The notes under the pieces: model-generated
Told to the model about the DNA's origin: nothing
Seen by the model: the letters and a program-made list of their open reading frames with translations, nothing else
Database searches by the model: none
Program-made: the position numbers and the translations under genes
In this document: piece by piece, positions 45,828 to 56,509 of the stretch
Layout of the letters: each line of letters starts with the position of its first letter
How positions within the stretch are numbered: position 1 is the stretch's first letter
Origin: Methylopila turkensis
GTDB lineage: Bacteria > Pseudomonadota > Alphaproteobacteria > Rhizobiales > Methylopilaceae
Length of the DNA stretch: 64,000 nucleotides
Assembly: GCF_027922325.1 (NCBI RefSeq)
Contig: NZ_BSFL01000001.1
Span: forward strand, 496,001 to 560,000
Reading direction: 5' to 3'

Positions 45828-47324
45828 TCAGGATTTGCCCTCTCCGGACGACGCCCAGTCCGGCAGCTCGCCGAGCGTAACGCCGAAAAAGGCGAGCATC
45901 AGGCCATAGGCGACCGTCGAGATCACGAGCAGCGCTCCGAGGTTTAGCCCCAAGCCGGTCCGCGCCATCTGGGGGATGGTGACGCGTCCGGAGCCGAAGA
46001 CGATCGCGTTGGGCGGCGTGGCGACCGGAAGCATGAACGCCATCGACGCGGCCAACGCAGCCGGCACGGTCAGCAGCAGGGGGTTCTCGCCGAGATTGAC
46101 CGCCAGCGCCGCAAGCAGCGGGATGAAGGCGGCGGCGGTGGCCGTGTTCGAGGTGAACTCGGTCAGGATCAGCACCACCGCGGCGACCACGATCACCACC
46201 CCGATCAGCGGGAGCGGCGAGGCGACGGCGCCGAGCAGCGACCCGATCCAGCTGTCGAGGCCCGTGGAGCTGACGGCGGCGGCGAGGCTCAGGCCCCCGC
46301 CGAACAGCACCAGCACGCCCCACGGCAGGCGCTTGGACGCCTCCCAGTCGATCAGCGCTCCGCCCTTGGCGTCGCCTGACGGGACCAGGAACAGCGCGAG
46401 CGCCGCCAGTATCGCGATCGAACTGTCGTTCAGGCCGGGAATGAAATCGTCCAGGACGGTCCGAAAGATCCAGGCGAAGGCTGTGACGACGAAGATGACG
46501 CCGACCCGAACCTCGGCGCGCGACCAGCCGCCCAGCCCGTCGATCTCGCGCCGGATCACCGCTCCGGCGTTCTCGACCTCGACCGCCTCCAGGCGGATCG
46601 CGATGCGCGTCAGCAGCAGCCAGGCGGCCACGAGCATGACGACCGCGACGGGCACGCCGATGATCATCCAGCGCGCGAAGCCGAGGTCGTAGCCGTAGGT
46701 CTGGTTCAGCGCCCCGGCCAGAAGCGCGTTTGGCGGCGTGCCGATGAGCGTGGCGACGCCGCCGATCGAGGCCGCGTAGGCGATCGCGAGCATCAGCGAC
46801 AAGGCGAAACCGTCCGCCTTCGCGCGTCCGTCCATGAGGCCGACGACGGACATGGCGACGGGCAGCATCATGACCGCCGTCGCGGTGTTCGACACCCACA
46901 TGGACACGAACGCCGTCGCGATCATGAAGCCGCCGACGATGCGGTCCTGCCGCGATCCGGTCCAGGCGACGATGTTGAGCGCGATCCGGCGGTGCAGGTT
47001 CCAGCGCTCCATCGCCAGCGCCAGCACGAAGCCGCCGAGAAAGAGGAAGATGATCGGATCGCCATAGGGGGCGCCCGCCTTGGTCACGCTGACGGCTCCC
47101 AGCACCGGCAGCAGGGCGACGGGGGCGAGCGCGGTCGCGGGAACCGGAATGGCCTCCGTGATCCACCACACGATCATCAGCGCCGCGACCGCCACGACCC
47201 GCCACCCTTCGGGCGAAAGGCCCTCGGGCGCCGGCAGCGCCAGCAGGAGGAGGAAGACCGCGCCGCCGATGAGAATAGGAACAGGCTTCATCGGAAACCG
47301 GGCGGAATTCTCGGCGTTCTCCAT
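45828..47324 (-). CDS. DASS-family (SLC13) anion/sodium symporter
   Basis: A 498-residue divalent-anion transporter with about eleven to twelve helices. The two Ser-Asn-Thr signatures of the family are present: SMWVSNTATAVMMLP near residue 135 and LTEFTSNTATAAAFIP near residue 390. WWITEAIPVPATALAPVALLPVLG and GSGRVTIPQMAR also match. Substrates of the family are dicarboxylates or sulfate with sodium; the exact one cannot be read here. It is followed by a patatin gene and preceded by xseA on the same strand after a 182-base gap. Confidence 0.92.
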   Translation of the reverse strand: MENAENSARFPMKPVPILIGGAVFLLLLALPAPEGLSPEGWRVVAVAALMIVWWITEAIPVPATALAPVALLPVLGAVSVTKAGAPYGDPIIFLFLGGFVLALAMERWNLHRRIALNIVAWTGSRQDRIVGGFMIATAFVSMWVSNTATAVMMLPVAMSVVGLMDGRAKADGFALSLMLAIAYAASIGGVATLIGTPPNALLAGALNQTYGYDLGFARWMIIGVPVAVVMLVAAWLLLTRIAIRLEAVEVENAGAVIRREIDGLGGWSRAEVRVGVIFVVTAFAWIFRTVLDDFIPGLNDSSIAILAALALFLVPSGDAKGGALIDWEASKRLPWGVLVLFGGGLSLAAAVSSTGLDSWIGSLLGAVASPLPLIGVVIVVAAVVLILTEFTSNTATAAAFIPLLAALAVNLGENPLLLTVPAALAASMAFMLPVATPPNAIVFGSGRVTIPQMARTGLGLNLGALLVISTVAYGLMLAFFGVTLGELPDWASSGEGKS

Positions 47325-47506
47325 GCGCGGCGCGCTCCAATCGTACCCGTCAGCGGCGTCTGCGCGCCGGTCACCTCAGGCGAGGCGGTATCAGGCGCGG
47401 CCCCGGCGCGGATCAAGCGCCGAGCGGCTAGCCAGGGGGAATATTCTCGTGAAGAGCGCCGCGCGCCGGCGCGCGGGCCGCCCTCTGATCCGAGCCAGCG
47501 CGAAGT

Positions 47507-48964
47507 TCAACTGAACAGGTCCGGCTGCCCGGCGGGCCCGGGCTTCCGCGCCTTCGGCTCCCGCTTTGGCGCCGGCTCCCCGGGCAGGGTTGGTCCGGCG
47601 CCGGACGTCGTCGCGCCGACTTCGCCGTCGGCGAAGACGAGCCGCAGCGCGTCGCCGGGCTGGAGCTCGCTTGCGCGGCGCACGACCTCGCCGCTCCCCT
47701 CGCGCAGCGCGAGCGCGTAGCCGCGCTCCAGCACGCCCGCGTGGCTGTAGCTCCGGAGCAGCTTCCACGCCCCGGCGAGCCGGTCGCGCCGGCGCTGCTC
47801 CAGCGTGGCGAAGGCGCGGGAGAGCCGTCCCTTCAGCGCATCCGCGCGCTCGCGGCCGAGCGCGATGCGGTTCGAAAGCGTCGCGGGCTGCAGCCGGGCG
47901 CCGGCCGCCGCGAGCCGGGCGCGGTGGCGGCCGGCGTTGGCGGCGAGCGCGGGGGCGAGCCGCGCGGCGGCATGGTCGAGCCGCTGGCGCGGCGCCTGCA
48001 GCAGCGCGTCGAGCGCCGGCAGCGCCCGCGCCGCGGAGCGCAGCTCCGTGCGCCTGGCCTCGAGCCCGCGGAAGGTCGCGCCGCGGAGCCGGCTCCCGAG
48101 CTCGGCCACATAGGCGACGAGCTCCGCCCGGACCGGCGCGACCATCTCGGCGGCGGCGGTCGGCGTCGGCGCGCGCCGGTCGGCGGCGTGGTCGATCAGG
48201 GTCGTGTCGGTCTCGTGCCCGACCGCCGAGACCAGCGGGATTCCGCTCTCCGCCGCGGCGCGGACGACGATCTCCTCGTTGAAGCTCCAGAGGTCCTCGA
48301 GGCTGCCGCCGCCGCGCGCGACGATCAGCACGTCCGGCCGCGGGATCGGGCCGCCGGGCGCCAGCGCGTTGAAGCCGCGGATCGCCGCCGCGACCTCCGC
48401 CGCGGCCGTCTCCCCCTGCACCCTGACCGGCCAGACCAGCACGTGGGAGGGGCAGCGGTCCGCGAGGCGGTGCAGGATGTCGCGGATGACGGCGCCGGTC
48501 GGCGAGGTGACGACGCCGATGACCCGGGGCAGGTAAGGCAGCGGGCGCTTGCGGTCCGGGTCGAACAGCCCCTCGGCCCGAAGCTTGCGCTTGCGCTCCT
48601 CCAGCAGCGCCATCAGCGCGCCGACGCCGGCCGGCTCCAGATGGTCGATCACGATCTGGTAGGCGGACTTGCCGGGATAGGTGGTGAGCCGCCCGGAGGC
48701 GATCACCTCCATGCCCTCCTCCGGCTTGAAGCGCAGCTTGGCGAAGGCGCCGCGCCAGACCACCGCGTCGATCTTGGCGCCCTCGTCCTTCAGCGCGAAA
48801 TAGGCGTGGCCCGAGGAATGCGGCCCGCGATAGCCCGAAATTTCCCCGCGCACCCGCACATGGCCGAAGGTCTCCTCCACCGTGCGCTTGAGCTGCTGAG
48901 ACAGCTCCGAGACGGTGACGTCTCGGGCGTTGGTCGGCGCGGCTGGGGCGTCGCTCAGGGTCAT
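47507..48964 (-). CDS. xseA: Exodeoxyribonuclease VII large subunit
   Basis: A 485-residue large subunit of the single-strand-specific exonuclease VII. The N-terminal OB-fold has [30 protein letters not shown] and [20 protein letters not shown]. The catalytic domain shows [37 protein letters not shown] and [29 protein letters not shown] long helical, Arg-rich segment and a short Pro/Lys tail follow. ATG 48964 has GAGAGG upstream. The small subunit xseB is not adjacent. Confidence 0.95.
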   Translation of the reverse strand: MTLSDAPAAPTNARDVTVSELSQQLKRTVEETFGHVRVRGEISGYRGPHSSGHAYFALKDEGAKIDAVVWRGAFAKLRFKPEEGMEVIASGRLTTYPGKSAYQIVIDHLEPAGVGALMALLEERKRKLRAEGLFDPDRKRPLPYLPRVIGVVTSPTGAVIRDILHRLADRCPSHVLVWPVRVQGETAAAEVAAAIRGFNALAPGGPIPRPDVLIVARGGGSLEDLWSFNEEIVVRAAAESGIPLVSAVGHETDTTLIDHAADRRAPTPTAAAEMVAPVRAELVAYVAELGSRLRGATFRGLEARRTELRSAARALPALDALLQAPRQRLDHAAARLAPALAANAGRHRARLAAAGARLQPATLSNRIALGRERADALKGRLSRAFATLEQRRRDRLAGAWKLLRSYSHAGVLERGYALALREGSGEVVRRASELQPGDALRLVFADGEVGATTSGAGPTLPGEPAPKREPKARKPGPAGQPDLFS

Positions 48965-49299
48965 GGGCCTCTCATCGGACTGCGCCGGTCTGTCATACCC
49001 AAAACCGGCAGCCGCCGCGAGATTGCTGCGTCGCAACAAACGCGAAAATGTCTAAGTCGAGGTTGATCACAATTTCGTCTGCGACCGCGCGGCGCATTGC
49101 AAGCATAGTGATTGTCTTATTTGACTGCACCCGCGCACGCGCTAGGTATGCTGGATGAAGGCATTGTCCTCGTCCGGCCTGATACTGCTTTTCACAGTTC
49201 CAGACTGCTTCGCCCGCTCGCGACTGCTGAACGAAAATGCCGGAGCGATCGACTCGTAAACGAGCGAGCGCCGAGAATAACGCAACCGAGGAGAACGTC
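48965..49299. promoter_or_regulatory. 335-base divergent gap ahead of the cupredoxin gene, with a candidate promoter
   Basis: The gap between xseA and the cupredoxin gene is relatively AT-rich at 49030-49215. TTGACT at 49121-49126 followed after about 16-20 bases by TAGGTATGCT (49143-49152) is a possible -35/-10 for the cupredoxin, giving a leader near 140 bases. The spacing is not ideal. No metal-responsive operator was recognised. Confidence 0.35.
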
Positions 49300-49662
49300 A
49301 TGCGTAACGCCCTGCTGGCCGCGCTCTGCGTCGCCCTGCCCGTGTCCTTCGCTTACGCCCAGGAGCCGATCGAGATCGTCGAAGGCGGCGCCGCGAGCGC
49401 CAACGCCGTCAGCATCGACAAAATGGCGTTCGGAACGCCCGAGATCAAAGTCAAGGTCGGCGACAGCGTGACCTGGACCAACAACGACGAGATCGCCCAC
49501 AACGTCCACTTCCGCGGAGGTCCGGCCAAGGGCAACCCCAAGGCGCAGGGCAAGATGCTCAACAAGGGCGAAACCTACACCGTGAAGTTCGGCGCCGCCG
49601 GCGAGTACGGCTACATCTGCACCCCGCACCCGATGATGAAGGGCAAGGTCATCGTCGAATGA
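49300..49662 (+). CDS. Periplasmic type 1 copper protein (amicyanin/pseudoazurin-like cupredoxin)
   Basis: A 120-residue secreted electron carrier. Residues 1-20 are a signal peptide (LLAALCVALPVSFAYA, cleaved before QE). The blue-copper ligands are all present: His67 in EIAHNVHF, and the C-terminal loop YICTPHPMMKG with Cys107, His110 and Met113. The short C-T-P-H-P-x-M loop is that of amicyanin. Amicyanins normally serve methylamine dehydrogenase, but no such gene is in the window, so the partner is unknown. GAGGAG is well placed before the ATG. Confidence 0.92.
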   Translation: MRNALLAALCVALPVSFAYAQEPIEIVEGGAASANAVSIDKMAFGTPEIKVKVGDSVTWTNNDEIAHNVHFRGGPAKGNPKAQGKMLNKGETYTVKFGAAGEYGYICTPHPMMKGKVIVE

Positions 49663-49789
49663 TCTGACGGGCCGGACCCCCCGTTCCGAACTGCGGCCGG
49701 CGGCGCGCCCCGCCGTCGGCCGTGACCCGGAGCCCGGCCTCGTCTAGAACGGCGCGACACCGACCCCGTCGACGCCCGCGCGAGGCCCA

Positions 49790-51058
49790 ATGATCGTTCT
49801 CCTTCTCGGCTCCGGCGGCCGCGAGCACGCGCTCGCCGCAAGCCTCGCGAAGAGCCCGCGGCTCACGCGCCTCATCGCCGCGCCCGGAAATCCGGGCATC
49901 GCCGAGCACGCCGAGCTGCGCGACGTCTCCGTCGACGACCTAGACGGGATCGTGGCGCTGGCCAAGGCCGAGGCCGTCGACCTCGTGGTGGTCGGCCCCG
50001 AGGCGCCGCTCGTGGCGGGCGTCGTCGACCGTCTCGCGGACGCCGGAATCAAGGCGTTCGGCCCGAGCGGGGCCGCGGCCCGGCTCGAGGGCTCAAAGGC
50101 CTTCACCAAGGCGCTCTGCGCCGAACACGGCATCCCGACCGCGGGCTTCCGCCACTGCCGCGACGCAGCCTCAGCCCACGCCGCCGTCGACGCCTTCGGC
50201 GCGCCGGTCGTGGTGAAGGCCGACGGCCTCGCCGCCGGCAAGGGCGTGGTGGTGGCCGAAACTCTGGCCGAGGCGCATGCGGCCGTAGACGCGCTGTTCG
50301 AAAGCGCCGGCGCCGAGGCCGTGGTCGAGGAGTTCATGGAGGGCGAAGAGGCCAGCCTGTTCGCCCTGTGCGACGGGACCACCGCGCTCCTGTTCGGCGA
50401 CGCGCAGGACCACAAGCGCGCCTATGACGGCGACGAGGGGCCGAACACCGGCGGCATGGGCGCCTATTCGCCGGCGCCGGCGCTCAGCCCCGCGATCGCC
50501 GAGGACGCGATGGCGCGCATCGTGCGGCCGACGGTGAAGGCCATGGCGGAGGCGGGAACGCCGTTCGTCGGCTTCCTTTACGCCGGGCTGATGCTGACCT
50601 CGGACGGCCCGAAGCTCGTCGAATACAACGCCCGTTTCGGCGACCCGGAGGCTCAGGTGGTGCTGCCGCGCCTGAAGGACGACCTGCTCGACCTGCTCAT
50701 CGCGGCGGTCGACGGCGATCTCGCCGCCCGCAAGCCTCGCTTCGCCCGCGAGACCGCGCTCGCCGTGGTGATGGCGGCGAAGGGCTATCCCGGACCCCAT
50801 GAGAAGGGCTCGGAGATCCGCGGGATCGCGAAGGCCGCGGCCCGGCCGGGCGTCACGGTGTACCACGCCGGCACCGCGCTCGACGGCGATCGCCTGCTGG
50901 CGGTCGGGGGCCGCGTGCTCGCGGTCTCCGCGATCGGCGCCGACGCGGCCGAAGCCCAGATGAACGCCTACTCCGCGGTCGACCTGATCGACTGGCCCGA
51001 AGGCTTCTGCCGCCGCGACATCGGCTGGCGCGCCGCCGCCCAGGCCGAGGAGGGGTAA
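49790..51058 (+). CDS. purD: Phosphoribosylamine--glycine ligase
   Basis: A 422-residue ATP-grasp enzyme, step two of de novo purine synthesis. Signatures are [20 protein letters not shown] at the N-terminus, [55 protein letters not shown] and [17 protein letters not shown]. It is monocistronic, 127 bases after the cupredoxin gene. No purine riboswitch is visible upstream. Confidence 0.97.
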   Translation: MIVLLLGSGGREHALAASLAKSPRLTRLIAAPGNPGIAEHAELRDVSVDDLDGIVALAKAEAVDLVVVGPEAPLVAGVVDRLADAGIKAFGPSGAAARLEGSKAFTKALCAEHGIPTAGFRHCRDAASAHAAVDAFGAPVVVKADGLAAGKGVVVAETLAEAHAAVDALFESAGAEAVVEEFMEGEEASLFALCDGTTALLFGDAQDHKRAYDGDEGPNTGGMGAYSPAPALSPAIAEDAMARIVRPTVKAMAEAGTPFVGFLYAGLMLTSDGPKLVEYNARFGDPEAQVVLPRLKDDLLDLLIAAVDGDLAARKPRFARETALAVVMAAKGYPGPHEKGSEIRGIAKAAARPGVTVYHAGTALDGDRLLAVGGRVLAVSAIGADAAEAQMNAYSAVDLIDWPEGFCRRDIGWRAAAQAEEG

Positions 51059-51089
51059 GGCGACCGCAAGGCCGGACGCCCCTCCCCGC

Positions 51090-51962
51090 TCACCACGTCA
51101 GCTGGGGCGTCACCGCGACGGGGTGATAGCCGTTGGCGGCGAACAGCGCGGCGAGCTTCTCGGGGTCGGGCGCGCCGCGGCCGAGCTCTTCGGCGTGGAT
51201 GCCGTCCGCCACGAACAGGCAGTCGAGGCCCGCCGCCGTCGCGCCGGCGAGGTCGGTGCGCACCGCGTCGCCGATGGCGATGACCCGCTCGCGGTCGACG
51301 TTGCGCTCGAGGATGTCGGAGGCGAGGCCGAGCGCGGCGTCGTAGATCGGCGCATAGGGTTTGCCGGCGTAATGGGTCTCGCCGCCCATGTCGCGGTACA
51401 TGTCGGCGATGGAGCCGGCGCACCACAGCAGCTGGTCGCCGATCTGCACCACGAGGTCGGGATTGGCGCAGATCAGCGGCGTGCCGCGCGCCTTCAGCGC
51501 CTCGAGCCTTGGGCGGTAGTCCTCGGGAATCTCGACGTCGTCATGGACGAGGCCGGTGACGACCGCGACCGGCGCCTCTTCGGCGGACACGCGCTCGATG
51601 CGCTCGTCGCCGAACAGCGGCACGTCGCGGTCCGGTCCGATGTGGTGGACCCGCGAGACGCCGCGCTCGGCCAGCATATGGCGCGTGACGTCGCCGGAGG
51701 TGATGACTGCGTCCCAGGCGCTGCGCGGCACGCCGTAGCCGTCGAGATGGGACACCACCCAGTCGGAGGGGCGCGGCGCGTTGGAGACCAACACCACGGC
51801 GCCGCCTCCGGCGCGGAAGCGGGTTAGGGCGTCGCTTGCGGCGGCGTGGGCGGCGAGGCCGTCGTGCAGCACGCCCCAGACGTCGCAGAGCGCGACGTCA
51901 TAGGCCGAGGCGAGCGGCGCGAACCGGGCGAACACCGGGGATTCGGAAGAAACATCGGACAT
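51090..51962 (-). CDS. HAD-type hydrolase, TIGR01459 family
   Basis: A 290-residue HAD-superfamily phosphatase of the NagD-like class IIA. Motif I is ALCDVWGVLHDG (nucleophile Asp), motif II VVLVSNAPRPSDW, motif III Lys in HYAGKPYAPIYDAAL and motif IV VIAIGDAVRTDLAGATAAGLD. This alphaproteobacterial subfamily has no agreed substrate; sugar or nucleotide phosphates are likely. It converges on purD with 31 bases between and lies downstream of the EAL gene. Confidence 0.9.
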   Translation of the reverse strand: MSDVSSESPVFARFAPLASAYDVALCDVWGVLHDGLAAHAAASDALTRFRAGGGAVVLVSNAPRPSDWVVSHLDGYGVPRSAWDAVITSGDVTRHMLAERGVSRVHHIGPDRDVPLFGDERIERVSAEEAPVAVVTGLVHDDVEIPEDYRPRLEALKARGTPLICANPDLVVQIGDQLLWCAGSIADMYRDMGGETHYAGKPYAPIYDAALGLASDILERNVDRERVIAIGDAVRTDLAGATAAGLDCLFVADGIHAEELGRGAPDPEKLAALFAANGYHPVAVTPQLTW

Positions 51963-51995
51963 GAGGGCCCCGGCTAAGCCTGGGCCGCGGCCCCG

Positions 51996-53447
51996 TCAAG
52001 CGCGGCGCACGAACGGCCGCGGCTGGAACCGGCGCGGCTGGCTCTCCGCGCGCGCCGGCTCGGGCGTCGCCGGCGGGTCCTCGCGCACCGGGCGCGGCAC
52101 GCCGAACAGATGCCCCTGCGCGGCCCGCACCTCGTGGTCGAGCAGCTCCGGCACCTCGCTCTCCTCCTCGACATGGGTCGCGATCAGGTCGACGCCGTGG
52201 CGAAGCAGCAGGCTGGCCAGGTCGGATGGGTGAATCGCGAGGCCGCGCGCGGCCTCCGGGTCGAGCAGCGCCGCGGCCGGAACCTTGACGAAGCGCACGC
52301 CGCGGCGCGCGAGATCGCGCGGCTCGATCCTGAGATCGGTCGCCTGGTCGATCGAGAACCGCCAGCCGCGCTCGCTCAACGCCTTGCGGGTCTCGCGTCC
52401 GGCCTGGTCCAGCCCCTCGAACGCCTCTTGCGTCAGCTCGAGCGTCAGCGCGCGCGCGACCTCCGGCGTCCGCTCCGCGATGTCGATGAGCTCGCTGACG
52501 GCGCCCTCGTCGCCGAGCGTGCTGGCGGCGATGTTGACGAACACGCCGACGGTCCGCCCGCTCTCGATCAGCCGCGCCGCGACCCGGGCGCCGCGGGCGA
52601 TGGCGCGGCGGTCGATCTCGCCGAGCCGTCCCTCGGCGGCCGCGACGGCCAGGAACTCGTCCGGAAGCGCGATGCCGTCCGGCTCGCGCAGACGGGACAA
52701 TCCCTCGTAATGCAGCGTGCGGCGGTTCGGCAGCGCGACCACCGGCTGGAGGTAAAAGTCGATCCGATCGTCGCGCAGCGCGAGCTCCACGCGGGCGGCG
52801 ACGCCGCGGTCGACCGGCCCGCCCGGCTCGTCGGGGCCATGCTCGGCGTCGAGCGGATCGAACGCCTCGGGCGCCTGTGGCTTCGGGGCCGCGGGCGTCG
52901 CAGGCGCGGCGACGCGGCGGCCCGACGGCGCGCGGGAGACGGGCGGCTCGGGCGCGCGCTCGGGCTCCCGGGCGGCGGGCGGTTCGGACGCGACGGGAGG
53001 CGGAGGCGCCGGGACCGCGACGACGGGCTCTGGAATCGCGTCGAGGCGGAGATGGACGCGGTTGAGCGTGAGCTCGTGCGCCGCCACCTCCTTCGCGACC
53101 GACGTCACCAGTCCCCCGAGCGCCGCGATCTCCTCCATCAGCGGGCGGGCGGCGGCGCGCGCGCGCTCCTGCACCGCCGCGTCGAGGGTGGAAATCCGGA
53201 CGTCGAGCGTCTCGACGCGGCTTTGGAGCTGCGTCGCCAGCCGGTCGAGATCCTCGAGCCGGCTCTCGTCCAGTCCGGGCGGCCGCACGAAGGCCATGTG
53301 CGCGAAGGCCATCAGCGCCAGCGCCGACAGCGCCGCGAGCGCGCTCTCCGCGCCGCCGAACCCGAGACCGTAGCTCGCGATCACGCCGACGCACGCCGCC
53401 GTCACCGCCATCGCGAAGGCGACGAAGAAAACGGCAGGCTTGGGCAT
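51996..53447 (-). CDS. Membrane-anchored protein with a degenerate EAL domain
   Basis: A 483-residue protein. Two N-terminal hydrophobic helices (residues 5-25 and 33-55) are followed by a coiled-coil region (LEDLDRLATQLQSRVETLDV and onward), a Pro/Ala linker and an EAL fold from about residue 210. Catalytic positions are eroded: the EAL motif reads EGL, the DDFGTG loop reads DQATDL, and the AEGVE motif reads THVEEE. N (FVNIAAS), E (LELTQ) and K (RFVKVP) remain. It may bind cyclic di-GMP without cleaving it, or act as a scaffold. ATG 53447 has GGAAG 6 bases upstream; an in-frame ATG at 53483 is possible. Confidence 0.85.
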   Translation of the reverse strand: MPKPAVFFVAFAMAVTAACVGVIASYGLGFGGAESALAALSALALMAFAHMAFVRPPGLDESRLEDLDRLATQLQSRVETLDVRISTLDAAVQERARAAARPLMEEIAALGGLVTSVAKEVAAHELTLNRVHLRLDAIPEPVVAVPAPPPPVASEPPAAREPERAPEPPVSRAPSGRRVAAPATPAAPKPQAPEAFDPLDAEHGPDEPGGPVDRGVAARVELALRDDRIDFYLQPVVALPNRRTLHYEGLSRLREPDGIALPDEFLAVAAAEGRLGEIDRRAIARGARVAARLIESGRTVGVFVNIAASTLGDEGAVSELIDIAERTPEVARALTLELTQEAFEGLDQAGRETRKALSERGWRFSIDQATDLRIEPRDLARRGVRFVKVPAAALLDPEAARGLAIHPSDLASLLLRHGVDLIATHVEEESEVPELLDHEVRAAQGHLFGVPRPVREDPPATPEPARAESQPRRFQPRPFVRRA

Positions 53448-53585
53448 CCGGGTGCTTCCGTGGGGCGCGCGAGACGGAATCATTTCAGATTCGCGAATCA
53501 CAGGCCAATGTCCTCGCGCGCTGAACCGCGCCTTGCCATATGAAAATCCGCGACCGCGGCAAAAAACCAACGCGAGGAAATCGTA

Positions 53586-53792
53586 ATGATCGTGCTCGAC
53601 GTCGAAGGAATGACCTGCGACGGCTGCTCCAAGGCCGTCCAGAACGCGATCGCGGCCCGCGACGCCGACGCCGTGGTGGTGGTGAACCGCATCGCGGGTC
53701 GGGTTTCGGCCGACACGAAGCTTTCGGCCGAGGAGGCCGCGGCCGCGGTGCGCGACGCCGGCTACGACGCGGCGCCCGCCGTCACGGGCTGA
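53586..53792 (+). CDS. Heavy-metal-associated domain protein, CopZ-like
   Basis: A 68-residue ferredoxin-fold metal-binding protein. The metal site is GMTCDGCSKAVQNAI at residues 8-22 (C-x2-C, typical of copper chaperones), and the C-terminal half has the usual AEEAAAAVRDAGYDA helix. GAGGAAA stands before the ATG. No copper ATPase or regulator is next to it, although a cupredoxin gene lies 4 kb away. It would pass Cu(I) to a partner; the metal is inferred. Confidence 0.92.
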   Translation: MIVLDVEGMTCDGCSKAVQNAIAARDADAVVVVNRIAGRVSADTKLSAEEAAAAVRDAGYDAAPAVTG

Positions 53793-53911
53793 GGATCGCG
53801 GCAGCGGTCGCGACAGTCGAACGCCCGCTCACCTTTCGTTTACCCTGTTCGGCGACCTTGGGCTCCGCGTCCGGCGCCGCCGGCCGCAAGCAGAGGTCTC
53901 CGAGAGGATCG

Positions 53912-55291
<1,380 letters not shown>

Positions 55292-55381
55292 GCGGGTCGC
55301 AGGGCCGGCCGAAGACGCGCCCGTATTGACTGGGCGGCCGGGATGGCGTCAGCGTCCCGCCGTTCAACGGGTTCCCGGATC

Positions 55382-56503
55382 ATGTCCGAGCATTTCGATC
55401 TCGCCGTCGTCGGAGGCGGCGTTCTCGGCCTCGCGCACGCGCTCGCCGCCGCGCGCAGCGGCCGCCGCGTGGTGGTGTTCGACCGCGAGGCGCGGGCGAA
55501 CGGCGCCTCCGCGCGCATGCCGGGCGTCGTCAGCGTCACCGGCCAGCCCGCGGGCGCCGCCTGGCGACGCGCCCGGCGCTCGCGCGACATCTGGGCCGAG
55601 GTCGCCGCCAAGGCCGCCGTGCGCGTCGAGCAGGAGGGCCTCGCGATCGTGGCCCGCCGGCCCGAATCCGCCGCCGTGCTGCAGTCCTTCCTCGCGACCG
55701 ACATGGCGGAAGGCTGCCAGTTCTATCCGGCGGAACAGGCCCGCGCGCTGTTTCCCGAGTTCAAGGGCGAGATGACCGGCGTGTTCTGGAGCCCGCACGA
55801 GCTCCGGGTCGAGGCGCGGCCCGCCATGGCCAAGATCGCGGCGTGGCTTTCGGAGGCGCATGGCGTGGCCTTCCGCTGGGAGACCGCGGTCACGGCGATC
55901 GAGGGCGGGCGTCTCGTGACCTCGCGCGGGCCGGTCGTGGCGGAGGCGACCGTGGTCTGCGCCGGCGACGACTTCCGCACGCTCTACGCCGATCGGCTCG
56001 CGGGCCAGAGCCTGACGCGCGCCAAGGCGCACATGCTGCGCGTGCGCTACGACGACGGCTTCGAGGCGCCGGGCGTGGTCGCGTCCGACCTCAGCCTGCC
56101 GCGCCTTCCGGGCTTCGCCGACCTGCCGGAGACCGAAGCGCTCCTCGCCCGGCTCGAAGCCGAGCAGCCCGAGCATCTCGCCCACGGCGTCGCGCTGGTC
56201 GCGGCGCAGTCCGCGGACGGCTCGCTCGTGGTCGGCGCGAGCCGCGCCTTCGATGCGACGCCCGATCCGTTCCAGCCCCAGTCCGTCGACGACCTGATCC
56301 TCGACGAACTCGCCGCCGTGGTCGGCAAGCGGCCGAAGCAGGTCCTCTCGCGCTGGACCGGGACCTACGCCTTCTCGGCCGAACGGCCCGTGCTGCTCGA
56401 CGCCCCGGCCCCGAACGTGCGCGTGGCGCTCGCCGCCTCCGGCGCCGGCGCAAGCGCGGCCTTCGCGCTAGGCGAGGAGACGATCGCCGATCTGTTCGGC
56501 TGA
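55382..56503 (+). CDS. FAD-dependent oxidoreductase, DadA/TIGR03364-like
   Basis: A 373-residue D-amino-acid-oxidase-fold flavoprotein. The dinucleotide-binding motif is DLAVVGGGVLGLAHALAAARSG at the N-terminus. The sequence ARMPGVVSVTGQPAG and the C-terminal WTGTYAFSAERPVLLD and ALAASGAGASAAFALGEETIADL match a family described near phosphonate (2-aminoethylphosphonate) catabolism genes. No phosphonate genes are nearby, so the substrate is open; an amine or N-methyl amino acid is plausible. It converges on the TadG-like gene with a 6-base gap between the stop codons. Confidence 0.85.
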   Translation: MSEHFDLAVVGGGVLGLAHALAAARSGRRVVVFDREARANGASARMPGVVSVTGQPAGAAWRRARRSRDIWAEVAAKAAVRVEQEGLAIVARRPESAAVLQSFLATDMAEGCQFYPAEQARALFPEFKGEMTGVFWSPHELRVEARPAMAKIAAWLSEAHGVAFRWETAVTAIEGGRLVTSRGPVVAEATVVCAGDDFRTLYADRLAGQSLTRAKAHMLRVRYDDGFEAPGVVASDLSLPRLPGFADLPETEALLARLEAEQPEHLAHGVALVAAQSADGSLVVGASRAFDATPDPFQPQSVDDLILDELAAVVGKRPKQVLSRWTGTYAFSAERPVLLDAPAPNVRVALAASGAGASAAFALGEETIADLFG

Positions 56504-56509
56504 GGAGCG

